7,443 nt of DNA from Bacteroidota bacterium (GCA_023417785.1 JAEZEH010000139.1:1-7443); one strand, 5' to 3'. Numbered from the stretch's first letter, positions 1 through 6,279 are shown. The notes: generated by a model from the letters alone, not told the origin. Numbers and translations: made by a program.

Positions 1-1572
1 GTAATGGAATTTAACGGCAACGAAAGCTGGGGATACAATCCTGCCTTCATGTTCGCACCCGACAAATATTACGGTCCGAAAAATGAATTAAAGGCGTTCA
101 TTGACAAGTGCCATCAGGAGGGTATCGCGGTTATTCTGGATATTGCCATGAATCATCAGGACATCCCCAATTCATATGTGCTGATGGACTATGACTTTGA
201 TGATGGAAAGCCTGCCGAAAGCAACAGATGGTTCAACCCCGCGGCACGCCATCCGTACAACGTTTTCTTTGACATGAATCACGAAAGCGAGTACACGAAA
301 GCATATCTCGATACCATAAATTACTATTGGCTCAATGAATACAAAGTCGATGGATTTCGTTTTGATTTATCGAAAGGATTCACACAGATCAACTCCGGTG
401 ACGACGTCAATGCGTGGGGCAATTATGACGCCACTCGGGTGCTCATTCTGAAGAGGATGGCGGATGCCATATGGGAACATTCCCCGGATGCTTTTGTGAT
501 TCTCGAGCACTTCGCAGACAACCCGGAAGAAATGGAACTTGCCGAGTATCGCGCCGATGAAGGTAAGGGAATGATGTTATGGGGAAATATGAACCATGCA
601 TTCAATCAACTTACTATGGGATACGCAGAGAATGCCGACATTCGCGGTACATCTCATCAACATCGAAACTGGTCGGTACCACATCTCATCTCTTACATGG
701 AGAGTCACGACGAAGAACGTTTGATGTATCGCAATATGACCTATGGCAACTCAACGGGAAGTTATTCAACTAAAGACGAACTCGTTTCCATCGAGAGAAT
801 TAAAGCGGCATCAACGGTGTTCTATGCTGTTCCGGGACCTAAGATGCTTTGGCAGTTCGGTGAACTGGGTTACGACTACAGTATCAATACCTGTGAAGAC
901 GGTTCTGTCGGTGAAAACTGCCGTGTCAGCAACAAGCCGGTAACATGGTCGTACAAGGAAGAATCGGATCGCGCCGGACTGTTTCAACACACCGCCGACC
1001 TGATCAACCTGCACAAGAGCTATTCGGTTTTTACTGATGGTGTTGCCAGTATTTCACATGGAAACTCGCTTTTCAGACAAGTCACCGTAAGAAATACCCC
1101 TTACACCGCGACGCCGACATCAACGAACGAAATGAATGTGCACGTCGTCGCCAACTTTGAACTTCAGAAGCAGTCTGTCGCAGTAGACTTTCCTCATACC
1201 GGAATCTGGTACGACTATTATGGCGACGGGCAACCTATCCAGGTGAACTCGCTGCCACATACGATTCAGCTTAAGGCCGGAGGTTATAAACTTTATACTG
1301 ATGTGCCGATTGGCGCCGGACCGGTTACTTCGGTTCCATCGCCGGAGGTTCCGGATGTGATCAGCGTTTACCCAAATCCCACTAATGGAAGATTTGAAAT
1401 CATGGGTGAGAACCGTTTTCATCCCACGCTTATGGATATGCGCGGCGTTGCGTTTGAAATGGTGCGCAATGGTGACCACTACGACATCACACACCTTCCA
1501 AACGGCCTGTATGTGATGTCAGCATTCGACAGAAACGGAGTACGGCGTGTGACTAAAATCGTTAAGAACTGA
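1..1572 (+). CDS. Alpha-amylase (GH13) with C-terminal T9SS sorting domain, 5' end outside window
   Basis: This is the 3' part of a secreted alpha-amylase that would hydrolyse alpha-1,4 bonds in starch or glycogen. The frame is open from base 1, so the Met at base 4 is internal and the true start lies upstream. Numbering from that Met, the GH13 barrel motifs are region I DIAMNH (46-51), region II DGFRFD with nucleophile D121, region III VILEHF with acid/base E168, and region IV ESHDEER with D236. A C-terminal beta domain follows. After a Pro-rich linker (about 436-450), residues 453-522 form a type A T9SS sorting domain, starting at VYPNPTNG and ending in KIVKN. In Bacteroidota this domain directs outer-membrane export and is then removed, often with attachment to the surface. 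The missing N-terminus should carry the signal peptide and perhaps a starch-binding domain. The gene ends one base before the next GH13 gene, so the two are very likely co-transcribed. Confidence 0.95.
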   Translation, partial: VMEFNGNESWGYNPAFMFAPDKYYGPKNELKAFIDKCHQEGIAVILDIAMNHQDIPNSYVLMDYDFDDGKPAESNRWFNPAARHPYNVFFDMNHESEYTKAYLDTINYYWLNEYKVDGFRFDLSKGFTQINSGDDVNAWGNYDATRVLILKRMADAIWEHSPDAFVILEHFADNPEEMELAEYRADEGKGMMLWGNMNHAFNQLTMGYAENADIRGTSHQHRNWSVPHLISYMESHDEERLMYRNMTYGNSTGSYSTKDELVSIERIKAASTVFYAVPGPKMLWQFGELGYDYSINTCEDGSVGENCRVSNKPVTWSYKEESDRAGLFQHTADLINLHKSYSVFTDGVASISHGNSLFRQVTVRNTPYTATPTSTNEMNVHVVANFELQKQSVAVDFPHTGIWYDYYGDGQPIQVNSLPHTIQLKAGGYKLYTDVPIGAGPVTSVPSPEVPDVISVYPNPTNGRFEIMGENRFHPTLMDMRGVAFEMVRNGDHYDITHLPNGLYVMSAFDRNGVRRVTKIVKN

Positions 1573-1573
1573 G

Positions 1574-3454
1574 ATGAAACAATATCGGGATTGGCTTGCT
1601 TGTTTCCTGGTCATGGTGATGATCGGTCCGCTTGCTGCACAGAAACGCGGCGCGGGCTTTTCTCATGTTGAGCCCCCGTTCTGGTGGGTCGGGATGAAGG
1701 AGAAACAACTTCAGCTGCTTTTTCATCACCCGTCGATTGAGATCAGTCAGTACAAAGCGGAACTGCAGTACCCCGGTGTTGCGCTCGTTGAACAAAAGAA
1801 TGTTGAAAATCCGCGGTACACATTCCTTACGCTGAACATTGATGCGGATGCCGCGCCCGGTATGGTTCCGATTACGTTCAAATCGGGCAGGAAGCAGATC
1901 AGGTATAGCTATGAATTGAAGGCGCGTGAGACGCATACAAACCGTATTCAGGGGTTCAATCCGTCGGATGTAATCTATCTGATCATGCCCGACAGATTTG
2001 CCAACGGAGACGTATCAAACGATTCAATTCCTGGTATGTTCGAAGGTGTAAACCGGTCGAAAGGCGGCAGTCGTCATGGTGGTGATCTTGCTGGAATCAT
2101 TAACAAGCTGGACTACCTTTCCGACCTTGGCGTCACAGCGTTGTGGCTGAATCCGGTGCTGGAGAATAATCAGCGCAGAGCAAGCTATCACGGTTATGCC
2201 ATCACCGATTTGTATCAGGTCGACAGGCGGTTCGGCGGCAACGAAGCATATCTGGATCTCATTGAACGTTGTCACAAGCGGGGTATGAAAGTGATACAGG
2301 ATATGGTGATGAATCACATAGGCAACGAGCACTGGCTTGCGCTGGATCCACCAGAGAAGAGCTGGATACATCAGTTTCCCGAGTTTACACGATCCAATTA
2401 CCGCAGCACCGTTCTTTCCGATCCGTATGCTGCTGAAGGCGACACCCGGAAGATGAATGACGGGTGGTTTGATACCACGATGCCTGATGTCGATCAGACG
2501 AATCCGCTGTTCGCCACCTACCTCATTCAGAATACATTGTGGTGGATTGAGCACGCCGGAATTGACGGAATACGTATGGATACATATCCCTATCCGGATA
2601 AACACTTCATGGCGGAATGGGCGCGTCGCGTGATGGAAGAGTACCCTAAATTCAATATTGTAGGAGAAGTTTGGATTAACAACGCGGCGGCTACTGCATA
2701 CTGGCAGGACGGATCACCAAACCAGGACCAGTACAGGTCGTACTTACCTTCAGTTACGGATTTCCCCCTGTTCTTTGCGCTTCCGCCTGCGCTGAATGAA
2801 AAGGGTGGCTGGGATACCGGATTGATACGGCTCCACGAAACGCTGAGCTATGATTTTGTTTATCCCAACCCTGCAGGTAACGTAATCTTCCTGGATAATC
2901 ATGATTTGACGCGGTTCTTTCTTCTCGTTGAACGCGACATCAGAAAATTTAAAATGGGGCTTACGTTTCTGTTGACGACGAGGGGAATACCACAGCTATA
3001 CTACGGTACGGAGCTATTAATGGACGGTGACGGCGGTCACCACCCCAACGTAAGACTTGACTTCCCCGGGGGCTGGCCCGATGATTCGGTCAACGCATTC
3101 ACGCCGGAAGGACGTACGGCGAGTCAGAACGAGGCATTTGATTTCATTCGAACCTTGTTACAGTGGCGAAAAAAATCTGACGTGATTCACAACGGTAAGC
3201 TGAAGCATTACATTCCTGAAAATAATGTTTACGTTTATTTCAGGTATAATGAAAAAAAAGCAGTTATGGTGGCACTAAATGGAAATGATGAAGAAGTAAA
3301 ACTGGATTCCAAACGGTTTAATGAAAACATTAAAAATGCGCGGAACGCCAAGGATGTATTGAATAATAAGATAATCAAAGAAATTGACACTTTAGTTCTG
3401 CCACCCATGTCTGCCACGGTGCTGGAGCTGGAATCTGTGCAACGAACTGATTAG
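1574..3454 (+). CDS. Periplasmic GH13 cyclomaltodextrinase/neopullulanase-like enzyme (SusA type), complete
   Basis: A complete 626-residue GH13 enzyme that likely hydrolyses maltooligosaccharides, cyclodextrins or pullulan. Residues 1-22 look like a signal peptide (MKQYRDW, a hydrophobic core, then PLAA before Q23). No lipobox follows the core, so a soluble periplasmic enzyme is expected. Residues 30-115 match the N-terminal beta domain of cyclomaltodextrinases (VEPPFWWVGM start). The barrel begins near 128 (DVIYLIMPDRFANGD). Region I is DMVMNH (243-248), region II DGIRMD with nucleophile D336, region III GEVW with acid/base E365, and region IV FLDNHD with D444. Residues from about 540 to the end form the C-terminal beta domain. 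The ATG lies one base after the upstream stop with no clear Shine-Dalgarno, which suggests translational coupling. Exact substrate preference cannot be read from sequence. The last 230 bases are visibly richer in A/T, with an A8 run near 3251. Confidence 0.96.
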   Translation: MKQYRDWLACFLVMVMIGPLAAQKRGAGFSHVEPPFWWVGMKEKQLQLLFHHPSIEISQYKAELQYPGVALVEQKNVENPRYTFLTLNIDADAAPGMVPITFKSGRKQIRYSYELKARETHTNRIQGFNPSDVIYLIMPDRFANGDVSNDSIPGMFEGVNRSKGGSRHGGDLAGIINKLDYLSDLGVTALWLNPVLENNQRRASYHGYAITDLYQVDRRFGGNEAYLDLIERCHKRGMKVIQDMVMNHIGNEHWLALDPPEKSWIHQFPEFTRSNYRSTVLSDPYAAEGDTRKMNDGWFDTTMPDVDQTNPLFATYLIQNTLWWIEHAGIDGIRMDTYPYPDKHFMAEWARRVMEEYPKFNIVGEVWINNAAATAYWQDGSPNQDQYRSYLPSVTDFPLFFALPPALNEKGGWDTGLIRLHETLSYDFVYPNPAGNVIFLDNHDLTRFFLLVERDIRKFKMGLTFLLTTRGIPQLYYGTELLMDGDGGHHPNVRLDFPGGWPDDSVNAFTPEGRTASQNEAFDFIRTLLQWRKKSDVIHNGKLKHYIPENNVYVYFRYNEKKAVMVALNGNDEEVKLDSKRFNENIKNARNAKDVLNNKIIKEIDTLVLPPMSATVLELESVQRTD

Positions 3455-3514
3455 GACATTTCGTATTCAACCTGAATTTCAAAATACTGCCAATTTCTTA
3501 CTCAACCTAAACTG

Positions 3515-3550
3515 AAAGGTCCTCCACATCTGCGGGGGACCTTTGCATTT
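3515..3550 (+). terminator. Probable intrinsic terminator of the amylase operon
   Basis: An 11-bp stem pairs 3515-3525 (AAAGGTCCTCC) with 3534-3544 (GGGGGACCTTT), with one T-G wobble and an 8-base loop. It begins 60 bases after the stop of the second GH13 gene. The bases after it (GCATTT) are only mildly T-rich, but the AAAGG...CCTTT form supplies A and T runs at the stem base and is common for Bacteroidota terminators. It could work in both directions. Confidence 0.8.
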
Positions 3551-3597
3551 ACTATGAAATTTTTCCTGAAGGAAGTAAATTACGGGGTAATACAATG

Positions 3598-3621
3598 CTG
3601 ATCAGTCCATTTTCTGATCAG
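3598..3621. promoter_or_regulatory. Two copies of the palindrome CTGATCAG upstream of the kinase gene
   Basis: CTGATCAG occurs at 3598-3605 and again at 3614-3621, 16 bases apart start to start, ending 8 bases before the kinase ATG. Each copy is a perfect palindrome, so the pair can be read as tandem operator half-sites or as one hairpin with an 8-base loop (TCCATTTT). In mRNA the hairpin would sit over the ribosome-binding region. Function is inference; the repeat itself is plain in the sequence. Confidence 0.45.
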
Positions 3622-3629
3622 ATCATGTG

Positions 3630-4910
3630 ATGAGCACCTTTGGGAATATTCAGCGCGAAGTCAGGAAGCACCAACAGATCTTGGACAAGATGTTGGTGAA
3701 GGCGGAAATGCTTGCCCAGAAATCAGGTGATAAAAGAACCATACAATTTATTCAGCGCGAAAAGGCCAAACTTATTGATACCATTTCGTCCCTGGCAGCG
3801 ATTTCCGAAGACCTTTATCCGGTTTTCGATAAGGAGTTGAAGAAACGCACGAATCGTCTCCAGGCGAAAATCAAAACACTCAACTCATCCCGTGAAGCGC
3901 TGGAGTCGGACAATTTCCTGCTCGAATACAAAAAGAAGGACCTGCTTCAGGTTACGTCCAAACTGGAAGAGGCCTACGAGGAGATCTCGAAAAAAAATCT
4001 GGAGCTGCTGGAGCAACAAAAAATGATTCAGGCGCAAACAGACCAGATAAATCTCGTGCATGAGGAGCTTCTCGCTAAGGCCAAAGAACTCGAAGATCAA
4101 AAAGAAGCTTTGCTTGATCAATCTGACTATCTGCACGAAGCCAACGAGACGATTTCTCAGATGCATCGCGAAGTTGAAAATCAGAAAAATGAGATCCTGC
4201 GAAAGAACGAAGAACTGCTCACCCTTAACAACGAAAAGAACAACCTTATTGGAATCGTTGCGCATGATCTTAAGAGTCCATTGAGTCAAATCAATGGATT
4301 GCTCAGTTTATTGAAATTAACTTCATCCGGGCTGTCACCCGAGGCCATGGGTTACATTGAAATGATTGAGAGGAGTTCCGGAAGATTATCCGACATGATT
4401 GCAAAAATCCTCGATGTCGAGGCGATTGAGTCAAAGCAGATGAATCTTGTATTTAACCGGGTTGACCTCGTCGAGTTGGTTTCAACGCTGGTGGAACGAT
4501 ACCAATACGCTGCAAGTCTGAAAGGGATCTGCATACACACCGAGACGCATGGCGATGTAATTGCTTATGCGGATTGGGGCTATACCGAGCAAATCCTCGA
4601 GAATCTGTTGTCCAACGCAATCAAGTTTTCACCCGCAGGACGAAATGTGTTTGTGAATGTTTCGGCGAAAGAAACACAGGCGCTTTGCCAGATACGCGAT
4701 GAAGGTCCGGGCCTCACTGAAACCGACAAAAAGAAACTCTTCGGAAAATATCAGAAGCTAAGTGCCAAGCCAACAGGAAACGAAACGTCGACTGGACTTG
4801 GATTATCCATTGTCAAGAAGTTCGTCGATGCGATGAACGGGCGCATCTGGTGTGAAAGCCAGGAAGGAGAGGGTGCCACCTTCTTCGTTGCTTTGCCAGT
4901 TCCGGCCTGA
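3630..4910 (+). CDS. Soluble sensor histidine kinase with long coiled-coil N-terminus
   Basis: This encodes a two-component histidine kinase of 426 residues from ATG 3630. A GTG at 3627 would add one residue, and an ATG at 3625 is followed at once by TGA. There is no signal peptide, membrane segment or recognisable PAS/GAF domain, so it is probably cytoplasmic. Residues 1-75 look helical, and about 80-205 are a Lys/Glu/Gln/Leu-rich coiled coil. The HisKA dimerisation domain carries the H-box IVAHDLKSPL with phospho-acceptor H212. The HATPase_c domain shows the N-box NLLSNAIKFS (326-335), G1 DEGPG (357-361), an F-box near LFGKY, and G2 GLGLSI (389-394). All ATP-binding residues appear intact. 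No receiver domain or response regulator lies next to it. It may sense through a partner protein or take part in a branched relay. Its own intergenic region and the terminator upstream suggest separate transcription from the amylases. Confidence 0.93.
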   Translation: MSTFGNIQREVRKHQQILDKMLVKAEMLAQKSGDKRTIQFIQREKAKLIDTISSLAAISEDLYPVFDKELKKRTNRLQAKIKTLNSSREALESDNFLLEYKKKDLLQVTSKLEEAYEEISKKNLELLEQQKMIQAQTDQINLVHEELLAKAKELEDQKEALLDQSDYLHEANETISQMHREVENQKNEILRKNEELLTLNNEKNNLIGIVAHDLKSPLSQINGLLSLLKLTSSGLSPEAMGYIEMIERSSGRLSDMIAKILDVEAIESKQMNLVFNRVDLVELVSTLVERYQYAASLKGICIHTETHGDVIAYADWGYTEQILENLLSNAIKFSPAGRNVFVNVSAKETQALCQIRDEGPGLTETDKKKLFGKYQKLSAKPTGNETSTGLGLSIVKKFVDAMNGRIWCESQEGEGATFFVALPVPA

Positions 4911-4972
4911 TCGCAGACCTCTGGAAAGAAGAGTGTGGGGCAAGGGGTAAGCTACGAGGCTGTGACTTGGTT

Positions 4973-5003
4973 AACCCGCTCTCCACCTTTGGGGCAGAGG
5001 GTT
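4973..5003. repeat. Imperfect palindrome, REP-like
   Basis: AACCC at 4973-4977 faces GGGTT at 4999-5003. Between them a short interrupted stem (TCT...AGA, CC...GG) flanks an ACCTTTG loop. Such C-rich/CTTTGG/G-rich palindromes are common dispersed intergenic repeats in Bacteroidota genomes. Membership of a family is inference from memory, as only one window is visible. Confidence 0.3.
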
Positions 5004-5090
5004 GCCGTGTGATCCAAAATTTTTACCTATTTTACAGCCGTGCCGGTTATGGTTACAATACCGCCGTAAACAGGAAATCTGAAATCTTAA

Positions 5091-5138
5091 TCCCTCTCCC
5101 ACAAACTGTTTCCCGGGATTTAAGGGGGTGGTTAGGGA
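5091..5138. repeat. Second imperfect C-rich/G-rich palindrome, REP-like
   Basis: TCCCT (5091-5095) pairs with AGGGA (5134-5138), and CCAC (5099-5102) with GTGG (5128-5131). The loop contains CCCGGG followed by ATTTAAGGGGG. It resembles the dispersed CCCTCTCC...GGGATTTAGGGGG intergenic repeat seen in many Bacteroidota. No T-run follows, so a terminator for the kinase gene is not well supported, though this is the nearest larger hairpin downstream of it. Confidence 0.35.
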
Positions 5139-5211
5139 CCTTGTAAGGACTTCATCGCGTCATCGTAGTATCCTGGTAGAGTCTTCGACAACTCCTTATA
5201 GATAAACCTGC

Positions 5212-5244
5212 ATTAAAGCAGTGATAAAGCAGTGATAAAGCAGT
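5212..5244. repeat. Three tandem copies of an 11-bp unit
   Basis: The unit GATAAAGCAGT is present exactly at 5223-5233 and 5234-5244, with a first copy ATTAAAGCAGT at 5212-5222 that differs at two bases. Eleven bases is close to one helical turn, so the copies would sit on the same DNA face. It could be a protein-binding array or a slippage product. Confidence 0.9.
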
Positions 5245-5399
5245 TGGATAGTCCGGATGTGCGATATCAATGCTTTATGACAGGTTCAATACTGCGGTAG
5301 AAATAAAGGCTTTGCGAAGACTTTACAAAGACACCAGGAAGCCCTTACGACGACCTCATTATTTGCAGCCCCCCGGCATACTTCACGTTTTTTGTCTGA

Positions 5400-5543
5400 A
5401 TAATTTTTTTGATTGTGCTGGTAGGTATCGGGCTGTTCATGTGTCTATACGGTATACTTTTAAACACAAGAACAACATGGAGATTTAAATCTCATCACGG
5501 GGAGGATGCCGTGAACATCCGCCCCATCGTTCCGTCTTCCTGA
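5400..5543 (+). pseudogene. Possible eroded or very small membrane-protein reading frame
   Basis: Between the TGA at 5397-5399 and the TGA at 5541-5543 one frame is open. It encodes a strongly hydrophobic run, FLIVLVGIGLFMCLYGILL, then a basic stretch (NTRTTWRFKSHH) and a tail ending IRPIVPSS. This is the pattern of one membrane helix with a cytoplasmic basic flank. No ATG stands in front; TTG 5409 or GTG 5415 could start a peptide of about 42-44 residues, without a visible ribosome-binding site. The same frame upstream of the TGA reads on for some 30 codons after stops at 5298 and 5304. A decayed gene is therefore as likely as a live small one, and a chance T-rich stretch is also possible. 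Confidence 0.2.
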
Positions 5544-5633
5544 CAGCACTATCCATCGGTTTGGTAGTAGCGAGTTCACCTCTTTATCCGTCATCCTGAC
5601 AGCACTATTCACCGGTTTGGTAGTTGCTAGTTC
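5531..5633. repeat. Diverged tandem duplication, 47-bp repeats at 56-bp spacing
   Basis: Copies at 5531-5577 and 5587-5633 share CCTGACAGCACTAT and CGGTTTGGTAGT and differ at 5 of 47 positions by direct alignment. The 56-bp offset is not a multiple of three, so the two copies cannot be read in one frame. This argues against both being part of one live gene. Confidence 0.9.
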
Positions 5634-5679
5634 GAAGCGTGTATGCAATATGTTTAACGCGAAGTTTCGCGGAAGGATC
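5587..5679. repeat. Possible split REP-like element (TCATCCTGAC ... GCGAAGTTTCGC ... GAAGGATC)
   Basis: ATCCT at 5593-5597 is the complement of AGGAT at 5674-5678. Just inside the right arm sits the palindrome CGCGAA-GT-TTCGCG (5658-5671). Many bacterial genomes carry dispersed repeats of the form GTCATCCTGA-GCGAAG...-GAAGGATC. Here the left part belongs to the second 47-bp repeat, and about 60 bases separate it from the palindrome. Assignment to that class is tentative. Confidence 0.35.
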
Positions 5680-5690
5680 GCATCAATAGA

Positions 5691-5722
5691 AACGGGGGCC
5701 CCTGATATCCAGGGGTACCGTT
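5691..5722. other. Stable hairpin, first of a hairpin cluster
   Basis: AACGG (5691-5695) pairs with CCGTT (5718-5722) and, past a 3x2 internal loop, CCCCTG (5699-5704) pairs with CAGGGG (5710-5715) around a 5-base loop. All eleven pairs are Watson-Crick. Together with the hairpins at 5748-5761, 5864-5890 and 5896-5933 it could belong to a structured RNA. Confidence 0.4.
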
Positions 5723-5747
5723 GCACGAAGGTGACCCAGGGATTAGG

Positions 5748-5761
5748 GTACTTTCGAGTAC
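5748..5761. other. Short hairpin with TTCG loop
   Basis: GTACT (5748-5752) and AGTAC (5757-5761) form a perfect 5-bp stem around TTCG on the plus strand. TTCG is a classic stabilising tetraloop in RNA, although the usual C-G closing pair is absent here (T-A instead). Confidence 0.35.
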
Positions 5762-5863
5762 AAAAACAAAGTCTTCGAAACTTACGCAACACCCGACCAG
5801 AAACTACGTCGCGCTCGTTTGAATTTCCTGGAACGCCGACGCACACCTTGACCCTAAAGAGGC

Positions 5864-5890
5864 ACACCGTGCGAGTTATTAGCACGGTGT
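5864..5890. other. Perfect 9-bp inverted repeat
   Basis: ACACCGTGC (5864-5872) pairs with GCACGGTGT (5882-5890) around a 9-base loop (GAGTTATTA). No T-run follows on either strand, so it is not a typical intrinsic terminator. It may be part of a structured RNA or a protein-binding palindrome. Confidence 0.5.
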
Positions 5891-5895
5891 AGCCC

Positions 5896-5940
5896 GCTCA
5901 AAGCGCAGCTTCCGAAAGTGAGGAAATTTGAGCCTTATTT
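5896..5940 (+). terminator. Possible hairpin terminator of an unidentified transcript
   Basis: GCTCAAA (5896-5902) pairs with TTTGAGC (5927-5933), and inside it TTCC (5910-5913) can pair with GGAA (5922-5925). The segment CTTATTT follows the stem. It starts six bases after the 9-bp inverted repeat. The pairing is clear but the T-tract is weak, so a terminator role is a guess. Confidence 0.25.
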
Positions 5941-5967
5941 CCTCCGCACACCCTTTTCATTCCCTAG

Positions 5968-6015
5968 AGTATTCACCGCACAGGAAAAAAAAATTAAATT
6001 GGGTTCCTGAATACT
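5968..6015. repeat. Bulged 12-bp inverted repeat around an A9 run
   Basis: AGTATT (5968-5973) pairs with AATACT (6010-6015), and CAGGAA (5981-5986) with TTCCTG (6004-6009). Seven unpaired bases lie on the left side only. The loop begins with the rest of an A-run and AAATTAAATT, making this the most A/T-rich spot of the region. It could be a terminator, an A-tract binding site, or the worn ends of a small mobile element. Confidence 0.45.
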
Positions 6016-6039
6016 GTTTATACTTCACCATCCGGGCGG

Positions 6040-6279
6040 TCACACCGGGGAGGCCATCGGGTATCGGATCGCGTTGCGACCTGTAACCGGCAACCTTTTC
6101 ACTCCGCGCGCCCTTTTTGTTCCGGGCACGGGCATGAACTGCGTCTTAACATTCCAGGTTCCTTCCTGTGCAAGAAGGTCCTTCGCGGCCGTGACGGTTA
6201 CCTGGAAGTAATTACCGTCCCGAATTTGCAACAGTCGGATAGAGTGGGGCGGATAATAGCTCAGGAACTCAACCTTGTG
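6040..6279 (-). pseudogene. Minus-strand open frame, possible gene remnant downstream of the second neopullulanase
   Basis: The frame is open from 6279 down to a TGA at 6040-6042, about 79 codons, and lies in the same frame as the GH13 gene ending at 6301. It is separated from that gene's stop by a further TGA-TAG pair. The visible peptide includes VEFLSYYPPHSIRLLQIRD and GNYFQVTVTAAKDLLAQEG, which alternate like beta strands and use ordinary codons. The C-terminal half (KRARGVKRLPVTGR) is unusually basic. No ATG opens the upstream part; TTG 6231 is a possible start for 63 residues. I recognise no family. It may be a remnant of a coding sequence or a chance frame. Confidence 0.2.
6152..6207. 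other. Inverted repeat able to form a three-way junction
   Basis: TTCCAGGT (6152-6159) is the exact complement of ACCTGGAA (6200-6207). Between them lie two smaller hairpins: CCTTC/GAAGG (6161-6165, 6174-6178) and CCG/CGG (6189-6191, 6195-6197). The outer 8-bp stem is plain in the sequence; a biological role is unknown. It overlaps the minus-strand open frame. Confidence 0.35.

Noticed and set aside
1120..1494. Minus-strand 124-codon frame inside the amylase gene
   Set aside because: It is antisense to well-supported GH13 and T9SS-domain coding sequence. The same applies to the other antisense or shifted frames inside the three large genes.
1574..1640. Lipoprotein signal with the Cys at residue 10
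   Set aside because: The LAC triplet lies before the hydrophobic core rather than after it, and the -3 residue is Trp. A standard signal peptide cut after AA fits better.
2024..2605. Minus-strand 193-codon frame inside the neopullulanase gene
   Set aside because: It overlaps the catalytic barrel, whose motifs are intact on the plus strand, and it has no recognisable protein features of its own.
4910..5146. Open frame of at least 78 codons overlapping the kinase stop
   Set aside because: It has no good start, runs through two palindromes and shows no family pattern. At this base composition a frame of this length can arise by chance.
5270..5488. A 72-codon plus-strand frame from ATG 5270
   Set aside because: The peptide is rich in Arg, His and Cys without a domain, and a different frame over the same bases gives a more natural membrane-helix pattern. 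No ribosome-binding site is seen.
5212..5633. CRISPR array
   Set aside because: The tandem 11-bp units have no spacers, and the 47-bp copies are only two, diverged and nearly adjacent. No cas gene is present.
5460..5885. A 141-codon minus-strand open frame across the duplicated unit
   Set aside because: It runs through both 47-bp copies in different frames, so its two repeat peptides differ completely. It has no recognisable domain and a Cys-rich, low-likelihood end. A chance frame is more likely.
5617..5892. A 91-codon plus-strand frame starting at TTG
   Set aside because: It has no ribosome-binding site or known motif. It crosses several perfect hairpins and looks like chance reading of non-coding DNA.
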